DNA from: Streptomyces sp. ITFR-16
GTDB lineage: Bacteria > Actinomycetota > Actinomycetes > Streptomycetales > Streptomycetaceae
Assembly (NCBI RefSeq): GCF_031844705.1
Contig: NZ_CP134609.1
Coordinates: forward strand, 5,766,001 to 5,830,000
Reading direction: 5' to 3'
DNA: 64,000 bases
The position numbers and the translations under genes are program-made. Each line of letters opens with the position of its first letter. The stretch's first letter is position 1. Positions 8,206 through 17,409 of this stretch are shown here, in pieces. The notes under the pieces were generated by a model. It was not told where the DNA came from and ran no database searches. It saw only the letters and a list, made by a program, of their open reading frames with translations.

Positions 8206-8934
8206 GTGAATCTGCTCCTGCTCTCCAACTCCACCCAGTACGGCTGCGGTTACCTGGAACACGCCCTCGACACCGTCACCGCGTTCCTGCCCGCCGGCGC
8301 CCGGCTGGCCTTCGTGCCCTACGCGCTCGCCCACTACGCCACGTACACCGCACGCGTCCGCGACGCCCTCGAACCGGCGGGGATCAGCGTGCGGGGGGTC
8401 CACGAGCACGCCGACCCGGCCGCCGCGCTCGACGCGGCCGACGCCGTGTTCATCGGCGGCGGCAACTCCTTCCGGCTGCTGAGCGCCCTCTACCGGACCG
8501 GTCTGCGCGACGCCGTGACCGGCGCGGTGCGCGCGGGGCTGCCGTACATGGGGGCCAGCGCCGGCACCAACATGGCGGCGCCCACCCTGCGCACGACCAA
8601 CGACATGCCCATCGTGCAGCCGCCGTCCTTCGAGACGCTGGGCCTGGTCCCGTTCCAGATCAACCCGCACTATCTGGACCCGGACCCGGACAGCACCCAC
8701 AAGGGCGAGACCCGCGAGGAGCGGCTCACCGAATTCCTGGAGGAGAACGACGTCCCGGTGCTCGGCCTGCGCGAGGGGTCATGGCTGCGTGTCGACGGGC
8801 ACCGGGCCCGGGTCCAGGGCGCCCGCCCCGCCCGGCTGTTCACCCGGGGCACGGCGCCGAGGGAACTCCCGGTGGGGACGGACGTCTCTCATCTGCTCAC
8901 GACCGCAGCGCGCTTCGACGCTCCGGTGCGCTGA
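8206..8934 (+). CDS. pepE: Peptidase E (alpha-aspartyl dipeptidase, S51)
   Basis: 242 residues, the usual length. The nucleophile elbow GASAGTN holds the catalytic Ser, preceded by the glycine-rich FIGGGNSFRLL block; the later INPHY motif and acidic residues complete the S51 class I glutamine-amidotransferase-like fold. The family hydrolyses dipeptides with an N-terminal aspartate in the cytosol. The GTG start has GAGGAA 8 nt upstream and follows the IclR gene by 25 bp, so they are probably cotranscribed. The last 38 bp overlap the end of the convergent MFS gene. Confidence 0.9.
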   Translation: MNLLLLSNSTQYGCGYLEHALDTVTAFLPAGARLAFVPYALAHYATYTARVRDALEPAGISVRGVHEHADPAAALDAADAVFIGGGNSFRLLSALYRTGLRDAVTGAVRAGLPYMGASAGTNMAAPTLRTTNDMPIVQPPSFETLGLVPFQINPHYLDPDPDSTHKGETREERLTEFLEENDVPVLGLREGSWLRVDGHRARVQGARPARLFTRGTAPRELPVGTDVSHLLTTAARFDAPVR

Positions 8935-10696
8935 CCGCCAGCACCAGATCGGTGTCCACGAGGCCGCCGTCCGACGGGTACGCGGCCGGGTAGGCGCGGG
9001 GCGCGTACCCGGAGGCCGATCCGGCGAGCACGAAGGTGCCGCCGCCGGGTGCGGCGAGCGCCCAGCGGCCCTGCGCGTCCGTCGTGGTGAGCCCGGCCTG
9101 CCGGCCCTGCCGGTCGATCAGCGTCACATTGGCGCCGGCCACCGGTGCTCCCTCGGCGTCCAGCACCCGGCCCCGGAAGCCGTCGGAGCCGGCGAGGGGG
9201 AGCGGGGTGGCGCCGGTCCGCGCTGCCGCCGCGTCGCCCGCGCTGCTCGCCAGCAGGACCGGCGCGCCGGACGGGCGCTGCGACGGCAGGAACGACGCCA
9301 GCACCAGGCCGATCACCACCGCACCCGTCGCGATCATGAACGAGGTCCGGAACCCCTCCATGCTGGGTACGGTGACGGGGCCCATCCGCACCGACGTGTG
9401 GGCCAGGACCATGCCGATCACGGCGCTCGACACCGAGGTGCCGATCGAACGCATCAGGGTGTTCAGCCCGTTGGCCGCGCCGGTCTCGGAGGCGTCGACG
9501 GCCCCGATGATCAGGGCGGGCAGCGAGGAGTAGGCGAGCCCGATGCCGGCCCCGAGCAGCACCGCGGTCACCACGGTCTGCCAGGCGGCGCTCATCAGGC
9601 CGAGCCCCGCCCCGTAGCCGATCGCGATGATCAGCATGCCGAGCATCAGCGAGACCTTGGGGCCCCGGCGGGCGGAGATCCGGGCGTACAGCGGGGCGAC
9701 GAACATCATCGTCAGTCCGAGCGGGGCCACACAGAGCCCGGCGACCACCATCGACTGGCCGAGGCCGTAGCCGGTGGACTTCGGGAGCTGGAGCAGCTGG
9801 GGCAGGACCAGTGAGACGGCGTAGAAGGCGACCCCGACCATGATCGAGGCGAGGTTGGTCAGCAGGACCTCACGGCGGGCCGTGGTGCGCAGATCGACCA
9901 GCGGGGCGTCGCTGCGCAGCTCGAACAGGCCCCACAGCACCAGGACCACCAGCGAGGCGGCGATCAGCCCGAGCGTGGTGGGCGAGGTCCAGCCCCAGTC
10001 ACTGCCCTTGGTGATGGGCAGCAGCAGGAGCACCAGGCCGAGCGAGAGGCCGAGTGCGCCGGTGATGTCGAACCGGCCCGGGGCCCGCAGCGAGGTCTCC
10101 GGCACGGCCACCGCGGTCAGCGCCATCGCGAGCACGCCGAGACCGGCCGAGCCGAAGAAGAGGGTGTGCCAGTCGGTGTGCTGGGCGACCAGCGCGGCGG
10201 CGGGCAGCGCGAGTCCGCCGCCCACCCCGATCGAGGAGCTCATCAGGGCCATGGCCGAGCCGAGCTTCTCGCGCGGCAGCTCGTCGCGCATGATGCCGAT
10301 GCCCAGCGGGATGGCGCCCATGGCGAAGCCCTGGAGGGCGCGGCCCACGATCATGATCACGAGGTCGTCGGTGAACGCGCATATCAGCGAGCCGATCACC
10401 ATCACGGCGAGGCTGGCCAGCAGCATCCGGCGCTTGCCGTTCAGGTCCCCGAGCCGCCCCATGATCGGCGTGGAGACGGCTCCGGCGAGCAGCGTCGCCG
10501 TCATCACCCAGGTGGCGTTCGACGGGTCGGTGTGCAGAAGGGCGGGCAGGTCCTTGATGATGGGGACGAGCAGGGTCTGCATCACCGCGACGGTGATGCC
10601 CGCGAACGCGAGGACGGGGACGATCCCGCGACCCGCCCTCGCCGTCCGCGGATCGGGAAGCTCCGCGGCGGGCTGTTCGTGCGTCGTCTGTGGCAT
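8897..10696 (-). CDS. DHA2-type MFS exporter with C-terminal carboxypeptidase-regulatory-like domain
   Basis: 599 residues. About 14 transmembrane helices span residues 20-490, with the MFS motif A-like GRLGDLNGKRRM after helix 2, typical of DHA2 (EmrB/QacA) drug/H+ antiporters. Residues from about 510 are soluble: FRGRVLDAEGAPVAGANVTL and TTTDAQGRWALAAPG follow the pattern of a beta-sandwich CarboxypepD_reg/Cna-B-like repeat, an unusual addition for a transporter. The ATG at 10696 has GGAGG 7 nt upstream. It shares a 259-bp divergent promoter region with the acyl-CoA dehydrogenase gene and its 3' end runs 38 bp into pepE on the opposite strand. Confidence 0.85.
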   Translation of the reverse strand: MPQTTHEQPAAELPDPRTARAGRGIVPVLAFAGITVAVMQTLLVPIIKDLPALLHTDPSNATWVMTATLLAGAVSTPIMGRLGDLNGKRRMLLASLAVMVIGSLICAFTDDLVIMIVGRALQGFAMGAIPLGIGIMRDELPREKLGSAMALMSSSIGVGGGLALPAAALVAQHTDWHTLFFGSAGLGVLAMALTAVAVPETSLRAPGRFDITGALGLSLGLVLLLLPITKGSDWGWTSPTTLGLIAASLVVLVLWGLFELRSDAPLVDLRTTARREVLLTNLASIMVGVAFYAVSLVLPQLLQLPKSTGYGLGQSMVVAGLCVAPLGLTMMFVAPLYARISARRGPKVSLMLGMLIIAIGYGAGLGLMSAAWQTVVTAVLLGAGIGLAYSSLPALIIGAVDASETGAANGLNTLMRSIGTSVSSAVIGMVLAHTSVRMGPVTVPSMEGFRTSFMIATGAVVIGLVLASFLPSQRPSGAPVLLASSAGDAAAARTGATPLPLAGSDGFRGRVLDAEGAPVAGANVTLIDRQGRQAGLTTTDAQGRWALAAPGGGTFVLAGSASGYAPRAYPAAYPSDGGLVDTDLVLAVSAPERRSALRS

Positions 10697-10883
10697 GCGC
10701 GGCCTCCGGGCAGCGGTGAGGGGGCGGGGCGGGCAGGAGTGCGGTCCTCGCGGCGGGCAGCGTCGACCGCCAAGTGTGTGCAGGGTGAAACCTTCCGCAT
10801 GTCCGCGGTATTCCGGTGAACGGGGCACGAACAGGACACGCCCCCGGGCCGGGCTCCCGTCCGGGCCGCAACCGGATGTCCAT

Positions 10884-10898
10884 CTGACCTTCCGTCAG
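10884..10898. promoter_or_regulatory. CTGAC-n5-GTCAG palindrome upstream of the acyl-CoA dehydrogenase gene
   Basis: CTGACCTTCCGTCAG is a perfect inverted repeat with a 5-bp centre; extension to 10882-10900 (AT...AT) keeps the symmetry. The same half-sites and spacing recur at 21238-21252 upstream of the MaoC gene. The form suits a TetR-type operator. No matching regulator gene is adjacent. Confidence 0.55.
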
Positions 10899-10900
10899 AT

Positions 10901-10914
10901 TGGAACGTGTTCTA
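10901..10914. promoter_or_regulatory. KstR-type operator TGGAACGTGTTCTA
   Basis: The 14-mer fits the mycobacterial/rhodococcal KstR consensus TnnAACnnGTTnnA at every fixed position. It lies 42 bp before the acyl-CoA dehydrogenase start, directly after the other palindrome. A second exact match lies at 21301-21314. KstR is the TetR repressor of sterol catabolism; whether a KstR homologue acts here is inference. Confidence 0.6.
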
Positions 10915-10955
10915 CTCTTGCGCCGTTCCAGTGGCTGCGACCGGCGAGGATCCGC

Positions 10956-13133
10956 ATGGGCATCGGAATCACCGAAGAACACCGCGCGCTCGCACAGGCC
11001 GTACGGGGGTGGCTGGCGCGAGCCGTGCCACCCGCAGAAATCCGCAGACTTCTCGACGCGGACTCCAGCGGAACTCCCTCCGGCGCACGCCCCGCGTACT
11101 GGGACGGGCTCGCCGGACAGGGGCTGCTCGGCATCCATCTGCCCGAGGAGTACGGGGGCGGGGGCGGCACCCTCCTCGATCTGGCCGTCGTCCTGGAGGA
11201 GGCGGGCCGCGCCGCCCTCCCGGGCCCCCACCTGGCGAACGCCCTCGCCTCGGCCGTACTGAACGCGGCCGGCGCCGGAGAGCTCGTACGCGACCTGGCG
11301 GCCGGCACCCGCATCGGCGCCGTCGCCCTCGGCCCCGGCACCCTCACCGCCGTCGAGCACGAGGGCGGCCACCTCCTCGACGGGGACCCGCCGCCCGTCC
11401 TGTCGGGGGCCGACGCCGCTCTGCTGCTGCTCCCCGCCGCCCACGCGGACGGCATCCGCTGGTTCGCCGTCGACACCGGGGCGCGCGGGCTGACCGTGCG
11501 CCCGCACCGCGGCACCGACCCGACCCGGCCCACCGCCGCGATCCGCGCCGACGGGGTCCTCGTCCCCGCCGGGCGGCTGCTGGCCACCGACTCCGGGCTC
11601 GTCCGCGACCTGGCCGCCGTGCTCCTGGCCGCCGAGGCGTGCGGCACCGCGGCCCACGCGCTGCACACCGCCACCGAACACGCCAAGGTCCGCGAGCAGT
11701 TCGGCCGGCCCATCGGGCAGTTCCAGGGCGTCAAGCACCTCTGCGCCGACATGCTCGTACGCGTCGAACAGGCCCGCGCCCTGACCTGGGACGCCGCCCG
11801 TGCCGCCACCGGGCCAGCCGAGGCGCGCGGCCTGACCGCCGCCCTCGCCGCGGCGACCGCGCTGGACGCCGCCTACAGCTGTGCCAAGGACGCCATCCAG
11901 GTCCTCGGCGGCATCGGCTTCACCTGGGAGCACGACGCCCATCTGTATCTGCGCCGGGCCGTGGTCGCCCGGCAGCTGCTGGGCGCCGGGGACGGCCACC
12001 GGCAGCGGGCCGTCCGGCTCGCCGGTGACGGGGCGCGCCGCGAGCTCGCCCTGGAACTCCCGCCGGAGGCCGCCGCACACCGCGCGGCCGCCCGCGAGGC
12101 CGTCGCCGCCGCCCGGGGCCTCGACCCGCACGCCGCCCGCCGGACCCTCGCCCCCACCGGCTACGCGGCCCCGCATCTGCCCGCGCCCCACGGGCTGGAC
12201 GCCGGCCCCGTACAACAGCTGGCCGTACAGCAGGAGTTGCGCGAGCAGGGTGTCGAGCTGAGCGACCTGTCCATCGCCACCTGGGTGGTGCCCTCCCTCA
12301 TCGCCCACGGGACACCCGCCCAGCAGGACCGCTACCTCCTGCCCACCCTGCGCGGCGACCTCCGGTGGTGCCAGCTCTTCTCCGAACCCGGCGCGGGCTC
12401 CGACCTCGCCTCGCTGCGCACCCGCGCCGAACGCACCGGCGAGGGCTGGCGGATCAACGGCCAGAAGGTGTGGACGAGCGCCGCCCAGTGGGCCGACCAC
12501 GGGATCCTGCTCGCCAGGACGGACCCGGACGCCCCCAAGCACCAGGGGCTCGGCTACTTCCTCGTCGACATGAAGAACACCGAGGGCATCGACATCCGCC
12601 CGCTGAAGGAGATCACCGGCGACGCCCTCTTCAACGAGGTGTACTTCGACGACGTCCTGCTGCCCCCCGACGCACTCGTCGGAGAACCGGGCGGCGGCTG
12701 GCGGGTCGCCCGCAACACCCTGGGCAACGAACGCGTCCACATGGCCGACCAGATGAGCTTCGACACCGGCCTGGAGGCGCTGATCGCCCGCGCCGCCGGA
12801 CTCGACGGCGCCTGCCGGGCCCGGATCGGCGCCCTCGCCGCCGAGGCCCACGCCCTGGCCTGCATCGGCCTGCGCACCACACTCCAGCAGGTTTCCGGCC
12901 TCGAACCGGGCGCGGGCGCCTCCGTACGCAAACTCGTCCAGACCGTCCACCAGCAGAAGGCCGCCGAACTCGCCCTGGAACTCCTCGGCCCGGACGGGGC
13001 GGTGTACGAGGGGGAGGGGGAGCGGGCGGTGCACGGCTTTCTGATGTCCCGCTGCCTGACCATCGCCGGCGGCACCACACAGGTCCAGCTCAATGTCGTC
13101 GCCGAGCGCATCCTCGGCCTCCCCCGGGACTGA
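10956..13133 (+). CDS. Fused double acyl-CoA dehydrogenase (FadE34-like)
   Basis: 725 residues, about twice a normal acyl-CoA dehydrogenase. The first module (about 1-345) has the C-terminal helical blocks HAKVREQFGRPIGQFQGVK and VLGGIGFTWEHDAHLYLRR. The second (about 370-725) has FSEPGAGSDLAS, NGQKVWTSAAQWAD and the terminal IAGGTTQVQLNVVAERILGLPR. This fused architecture and length match mycobacterial FadE34 (711 aa), an enzyme of steroid side-chain oxidation, as opposed to the usual two-gene alpha2beta2 forms. The reaction is FAD-dependent alpha,beta-dehydrogenation of an acyl-CoA. The ATG at 10956 follows an ACCGGCGAGGA region. The thiolase gene begins 9 bp downstream. Confidence 0.85.
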   Translation: MGIGITEEHRALAQAVRGWLARAVPPAEIRRLLDADSSGTPSGARPAYWDGLAGQGLLGIHLPEEYGGGGGTLLDLAVVLEEAGRAALPGPHLANALASAVLNAAGAGELVRDLAAGTRIGAVALGPGTLTAVEHEGGHLLDGDPPPVLSGADAALLLLPAAHADGIRWFAVDTGARGLTVRPHRGTDPTRPTAAIRADGVLVPAGRLLATDSGLVRDLAAVLLAAEACGTAAHALHTATEHAKVREQFGRPIGQFQGVKHLCADMLVRVEQARALTWDAARAATGPAEARGLTAALAAATALDAAYSCAKDAIQVLGGIGFTWEHDAHLYLRRAVVARQLLGAGDGHRQRAVRLAGDGARRELALELPPEAAAHRAAAREAVAAARGLDPHAARRTLAPTGYAAPHLPAPHGLDAGPVQQLAVQQELREQGVELSDLSIATWVVPSLIAHGTPAQQDRYLLPTLRGDLRWCQLFSEPGAGSDLASLRTRAERTGEGWRINGQKVWTSAAQWADHGILLARTDPDAPKHQGLGYFLVDMKNTEGIDIRPLKEITGDALFNEVYFDDVLLPPDALVGEPGGGWRVARNTLGNERVHMADQMSFDTGLEALIARAAGLDGACRARIGALAAEAHALACIGLRTTLQQVSGLEPGAGASVRKLVQTVHQQKAAELALELLGPDGAVYEGEGERAVHGFLMSRCLTIAGGTTQVQLNVVAERILGLPRD

Positions 13134-13142
13134 AGGGAATCC

Positions 13143-14342
13143 ATGATGAGGTCCTACATCGTCGGCGTCGGGATGACGAGGTTCGAGAAGCCCGAGACCC
13201 GCGACTGGCAGTACTGGGACATGGCGAAGGAGGCCGGCACCGCCGCGCTCGCCGACGCCGGCCTGACGTACGAGGACATCCAGCAGGCCGCCGTCGGCTA
13301 CTGCTTCCAGGCCTCCACCGCCGGACAGCGCGCCGTCTACGGCCTCGGCCTGACCGGGGTGCCCGTCTACAACGTCAACAACAACTGCGCCACCGGCTCC
13401 ACCGCGCTGATGACGGCCCGCCAGTTCGTCGAGGGCGGCGGCAGCGACTGCGTCCTCGCGCTCGGCTTCGAGAAGATGGCGCGCGGCTCGCTCGGCGGCG
13501 GCGGATCCGACGGCGGAGCAGGCGATTTCAGGACGTCCCCGGTCGCCCGGCACTACGGGATCATGGCCGCTGCCCACGGCTTCGGGACGACCCCGCCCAC
13601 CGCCCAGATCTTCGGCAACGCGGCCCGCGAGCACATGCGGATGTACGGCACGACCGAGGCGCAGCTCGCCGCCGTCGCCGCCAAGAACCACCGCCACTCC
13701 GCGGACAACCCGAACGCCCAGTTCCGCGACCCGTACACGGTCGAGGAGGTCCTCGCCGCCAAGCCGGTCCACCACCCGCTGACCCGGCTCCAGTGCTCCC
13801 CGACCTCCGACGGGGCGGCGGCGGCCGTCGTCGTCTCCGAGCGCTTCGTGGAGCGGCACGGCCTCGGCGGACGGGCCGTGGAGATCGCCGCCCAGGCCAT
13901 GACGACCGACACCGAGGCCTCCTTCGCCTCCGGGACCTGCATCGACGCGGTCGGACTGCCCATGGCGCGGGAGGCGGCCCGGCAGGTGTACGAGGCCGCA
14001 TCCATCGGCGCCGGCGACCTCGACGTCATCGAGCTCCACGACTGCTTCTCCATCAACGAACTCCTCACCTACGAGGCGCTCGGGCTCTGCGGCGAGGGCG
14101 AGTCCGGTCTGCTCGTCGAGTCCGGCGCCACCACCCACGGCGGCCGCTGGGTGGTCAACCCGTCCGGCGGGCTGATCTCCAAGGGGCATCCGCTCGGTGC
14201 CACCGGAATCGCCCAGGCCGCCGAACTCACGTGGCAGCTCAGGGGCGAGGCCGGGGCCCGCCAGGTGCCCGGCGCACGGACCGGGCTCGCCCACAACATC
14301 GGCCTCGGCGGCGCCGCCGTGGTGACCCTCCTGCGCCGCTGA
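13143..14342 (+). CDS. SCP-x/Ltp1-type lipid-transfer thiolase
   Basis: 399 residues. It follows the thiolase domain of eukaryotic sterol carrier protein x closely: YIVGVGMTRFEKPE at the start, NVNNNCATGSTAL with the nucleophilic Cys (Cys82), LQCSPTSDGAAAA, VIELHDCFSINELLTYEALGLC, and NPSGGLISKGHPLGATG. SCP-x and actinobacterial Ltp1-type enzymes cleave branched 3-oxoacyl-CoAs, including sterol and bile-acid side chains. No C-terminal SCP2 domain is present. The gene is 9 bp after the dehydrogenase with its own AAGGGA site, so the two form one unit. ATG at 13143 or 13146 could be the start. Confidence 0.9.
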   Translation: MMRSYIVGVGMTRFEKPETRDWQYWDMAKEAGTAALADAGLTYEDIQQAAVGYCFQASTAGQRAVYGLGLTGVPVYNVNNNCATGSTALMTARQFVEGGGSDCVLALGFEKMARGSLGGGGSDGGAGDFRTSPVARHYGIMAAAHGFGTTPPTAQIFGNAAREHMRMYGTTEAQLAAVAAKNHRHSADNPNAQFRDPYTVEEVLAAKPVHHPLTRLQCSPTSDGAAAAVVVSERFVERHGLGGRAVEIAAQAMTTDTEASFASGTCIDAVGLPMAREAARQVYEAASIGAGDLDVIELHDCFSINELLTYEALGLCGEGESGLLVESGATTHGGRWVVNPSGGLISKGHPLGATGIAQAAELTWQLRGEAGARQVPGARTGLAHNIGLGGAAVVTLLRR

Positions 14343-14449
14343 GGGGCGGACGGGCCCCGAGGTTTCCGCTGGAGCCCCGGTCCTACGCCGCTGGACCGAG
14401 GCCGGCCGGGACCGGAAACCGATGTACGGGGCGCAGGGCGGCTGAGAGT

Positions 14450-15880
14450 ATGACACCCATGGTTGACGTCACGACGCCCGTACTCCGCACCGGCCGGCTC
14501 CGGACCCGCACCTGGGCGGTGGTGCTCGCCGCCTGCGTCGGACAGTTCCTCGTCGTGCTCGATGTGTCGGTCGTCAATGTGGCCCTCCCGTCCATGCGCA
14601 CCGACCTGGGGCTGAGCGCCGCCGGGCTGCAGTGGGTGCTCAACGCGTACTCGATCGCGTTCGCCGGGTTCATGCTGCTCGGCGGGCGGGCCGCCGACCT
14701 CTACGGCCGCAAGCGGATGTTCCTCGTCGGCCTCGGCCTGTTCACCGCCGCCTCCCTCGCGGGCGGATTCGCCCAGGAGGGCTGGCAGCTGCTCGCCGCC
14801 CGCGCCGCCCAGGGGCTGGGCGCCGCCGTGCTCGCGCCCGCGACCCTCACCCTGCTCACCGCCGCCGTGCCCGAGGGCCCCGCCCGGGCCAAGGCCATCG
14901 GCACCTGGATGGCGGTCGGCGCGGGCGGCGGCGCCGCGGGCGGACTGATCGGCGGGGTGCTCACCGACGCGCTCTCCTGGCGCTGGGTCCTCCTGATCAA
15001 CGTGCCCATCGGGGTGCTCGTCCTGGCCGGCGCCGCGATCTGGCTCGCCGAGGGCCGCGCGGGCGAACGCAGCCGCCTCGACATCCTCGGCGCCGTCCTC
15101 GTCACGGCGGGGCTGGCCTCCGTGGCGTACGGGATCGTGCAGACCGAGGAGTCGGGCTGGGGCGCGGCCGCGACCCTGGTGCCGCTGCTCGGCGGCCTGG
15201 CCCTGCTCGCCCTGTTCGTCCTGGTGGAGGCGCGCACGGCGAAGCCGCTGATGCCTTTGCGGGTGCTCGGGAACGGGGCGGTGGCCTCGGCGAACGTCGC
15301 GATGATGGTGGTCGGCTCCGCCACCTTCTCCATGTGGTACTTCATGACCGTGTACGCGCAGAACGTCCTGGGCTACAGCGCGCTGGAGGCCGGACTCGCC
15401 CTGATCCCCACCTCGTTGGCCGTCGTGATCGGCTCCAAGAGCGCGCCGCGGCTGATGGCCCGCACCGGGGCGAAGAACCTCGCGCTCATCGGCACGGCGG
15501 TCGCCGCGGCCGGCTTCGGCTGGCAGTCCCTGATGACCGCCGACGGCGGCTACCTCACCGCGGTCTGCCTGCCCGGCGTGCTGATGATGGCCGGTGCCGG
15601 GCTCGCGTCCACCCCGCTCGCCTCCCTGGCGACCGCCGGCGCGGCCCACGGCGAGGCCGGTCTCGTCTCCGGTCTGGTGAACACCTCCCGCACGATGGGC
15701 GGCGCGCTCGGCCTGGCCGTGCTCTCCACGGTCGCCGCGGCCCGCACCGCGGGCGGCACGAGCCCGGAGGCGCTCACCGAGGGCTACGCCCTGGCCTTCC
15801 GGACCGCGGGCTCGGTCCTGCTCGGCGGACTCCTCCTGATGGTCGTCTGGCTGCCCCGCCACCGGCCCGCCCCGCACTGA
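14450..15880 (+). CDS. DHA2-family MFS multidrug-type exporter (14 TM)
   Basis: 476 residues with about 14 hydrophobic helices. DHA2 signatures are present: FLVVLDVSVVNVALP in helix 1, the motif A loop GGRAADLYGRKRM, and the antiporter motif C-like GAGGGAAGGLIGGVL in helix 5. EmrB/QacA-type carriers expel drugs or metabolites using the proton gradient. ATG at 14450 and the in-frame ATG at 14459 are both possible starts. It lies 107 bp after the thiolase gene on the same strand without an obvious hairpin between, so weak cotranscription is possible. Confidence 0.88.
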   Translation: MTPMVDVTTPVLRTGRLRTRTWAVVLAACVGQFLVVLDVSVVNVALPSMRTDLGLSAAGLQWVLNAYSIAFAGFMLLGGRAADLYGRKRMFLVGLGLFTAASLAGGFAQEGWQLLAARAAQGLGAAVLAPATLTLLTAAVPEGPARAKAIGTWMAVGAGGGAAGGLIGGVLTDALSWRWVLLINVPIGVLVLAGAAIWLAEGRAGERSRLDILGAVLVTAGLASVAYGIVQTEESGWGAAATLVPLLGGLALLALFVLVEARTAKPLMPLRVLGNGAVASANVAMMVVGSATFSMWYFMTVYAQNVLGYSALEAGLALIPTSLAVVIGSKSAPRLMARTGAKNLALIGTAVAAAGFGWQSLMTADGGYLTAVCLPGVLMMAGAGLASTPLASLATAGAAHGEAGLVSGLVNTSRTMGGALGLAVLSTVAAARTAGGTSPEALTEGYALAFRTAGSVLLGGLLLMVVWLPRHRPAPH

Positions 15881-15922
15881 GCGCGGCGGCCGGGGGCGGG
15901 GGCCGAGGGCCGGCGCGTCCGT

Positions 15923-17371
15923 TCAGCCGGTGCGCTCGTACAGCGTCACCCGCCGGCCGCGCACCTGTGCGTCCGCCACCACGGTGAAGTGCCGCTTCAG
16001 CACGGCCGACTTCACCGTGTCCCTCCGCGCGGTCAACGGCAGCGACGCGTCCGGGGTGTCCGTCACCATCAGTATCCGCCGCTCGGCCAGCATCGCGTCC
16101 TGTATCCGCGCGGGCTCGGCCTCCACCCCGTTCAGCGTCCCGGACTCCAGGGGGCCTCGCTCCAGCGCGATGTCCCGCAGCCCGCTGAACGCGTCCGGCG
16201 AGACCAGCTTCGCGTCGCGCCGCGCCGACGGCACGAACACCACCGCGCCCCCCGGCTCCTTGAGCCGCCGTATGTCCGCCGTCATGGCGAGTACGTCGTC
16301 CACCCGGCTCTCCGGGGACCGCTTGGCCAGCGACTGCGGCAGCAGCGCCAGCACCGCCGCGCCGAGCAGCACGGGCACCAGCCACGTCGACGCCGCCGGG
16401 AACCGGGGCGCGGCCGCCCGCACCGCCGCCTGCAGTCCGGCGCCGATCAGCAGCGCCAGGCCCAGCAGGCTGAACAGCACATACCGGTCCAGGAACAGCG
16501 GCTCGATCAGCGAGAGCCCGGCCAGCCCGGCCTGGGGTATCGCCAGCAGCGGTAATCCGACCGAGGCCACCGACAGCCCGTCCTGCCCCGGCCGGTCCAC
16601 CAGCGCCCCGAGCCCGCCGATCGCCAGCAGGATCGCCGGGCCGATCAGCATGTGCCAGGTCAGCGGGGGTATCCAGGACACCTGCCCGGCCTGGTCGCGG
16701 GTGGTGAACACGATCAGCGGCAGCGCACCGGCCAGCGCCGCCGCCGAGGCCGCAGCCCAGCGCAGGAGGACGCCGCGCCCGGCCCCCGAGCGGGCCAGGG
16801 TCACCAGATGGGCGGGCAGGATCAGCAGCGACAGCCAGTTCAGCAGGGCGCAGACGAGGACCGCGCCCGCGTACGCCGCCCAGCGGCCCGCGCCGCCGTG
16901 ACCCTGGAGCAGGGTCACCAGGAGCAGGGTCGCGACCCCGGCCCCGGCCGCGACCAGCGCGTACGGGCGGCCCTCCTGCAGGTAGAACTGCACGGCGGGG
17001 AGCAGCCCGAACACCATCCCGCCCCCGAGCCCGGCCCACTTCCCGCCCAGCCGCCCGCCGATCGCCGCCACACAGGCCGCCGCCACCGCCATCGCCAGCA
17101 CGGAGGGCAGCCGCAGGGTCGTGGTATTCGCCCCGAACCAGCCGAACAGGGTGTGCATCAGCAGGTAGTAGCAGCCGTGCACCGCGTCGATGTGCGCCAG
17201 CAGATCCGCCAGGTCGTCGGTGGACCGCTGGGCCACCTGCCAGGTCGCGGCCTCGTCCCGCCACACACTGTCCTGCCGCGACAGCCCCCAGAGCCCGAGG
17301 GCGAGGGTCCACAGCATCGGCAGTGGCCAGACGGGCAGAGTGCGCCCGGGTGCGGTGGTGCGGGATGTCAT
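15923..17371 (-). CDS. GT-C family glycosyltransferase, polytopic membrane protein
   Basis: 482 residues with about 11 to 12 hydrophobic segments and a soluble C-terminal part (about 370-482). The first extracytoplasmic loop holds the acidic pair of the GT-C/PMT-ArnT fold in WRDEAATW (Asp39-Glu40), and YYLLMHTLFGWFG is the next conserved segment. Such enzymes transfer a sugar from a polyprenyl-phosphate donor on the outer membrane face to a protein or glycolipid. Donor and acceptor are unknown. It stands alone; the five-fold 15-bp repeat at 17410-17484 lies in its upstream region. Confidence 0.8.
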   Translation of the reverse strand: MTSRTTAPGRTLPVWPLPMLWTLALGLWGLSRQDSVWRDEAATWQVAQRSTDDLADLLAHIDAVHGCYYLLMHTLFGWFGANTTTLRLPSVLAMAVAAACVAAIGGRLGGKWAGLGGGMVFGLLPAVQFYLQEGRPYALVAAGAGVATLLLVTLLQGHGGAGRWAAYAGAVLVCALLNWLSLLILPAHLVTLARSGAGRGVLLRWAAASAAALAGALPLIVFTTRDQAGQVSWIPPLTWHMLIGPAILLAIGGLGALVDRPGQDGLSVASVGLPLLAIPQAGLAGLSLIEPLFLDRYVLFSLLGLALLIGAGLQAAVRAAAPRFPAASTWLVPVLLGAAVLALLPQSLAKRSPESRVDDVLAMTADIRRLKEPGGAVVFVPSARRDAKLVSPDAFSGLRDIALERGPLESGTLNGVEAEPARIQDAMLAERRILMVTDTPDASLPLTARRDTVKSAVLKRHFTVVADAQVRGRRVTLYERTG

Positions 17372-17409
17372 AAAAATGGCCGTGCCCCCCGGTAACGGTC
17401 CTACGAACG

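Noticed and set aside
9999..14456. A 1485-codon minus-strand open frame
   Set aside because: It is antisense to the acyl-CoA dehydrogenase and thiolase genes and merges with the MFS gene in the wrong frame. Its protein is low-complexity Gly/Arg/Ala-rich, the usual shadow of high-GC coding DNA.
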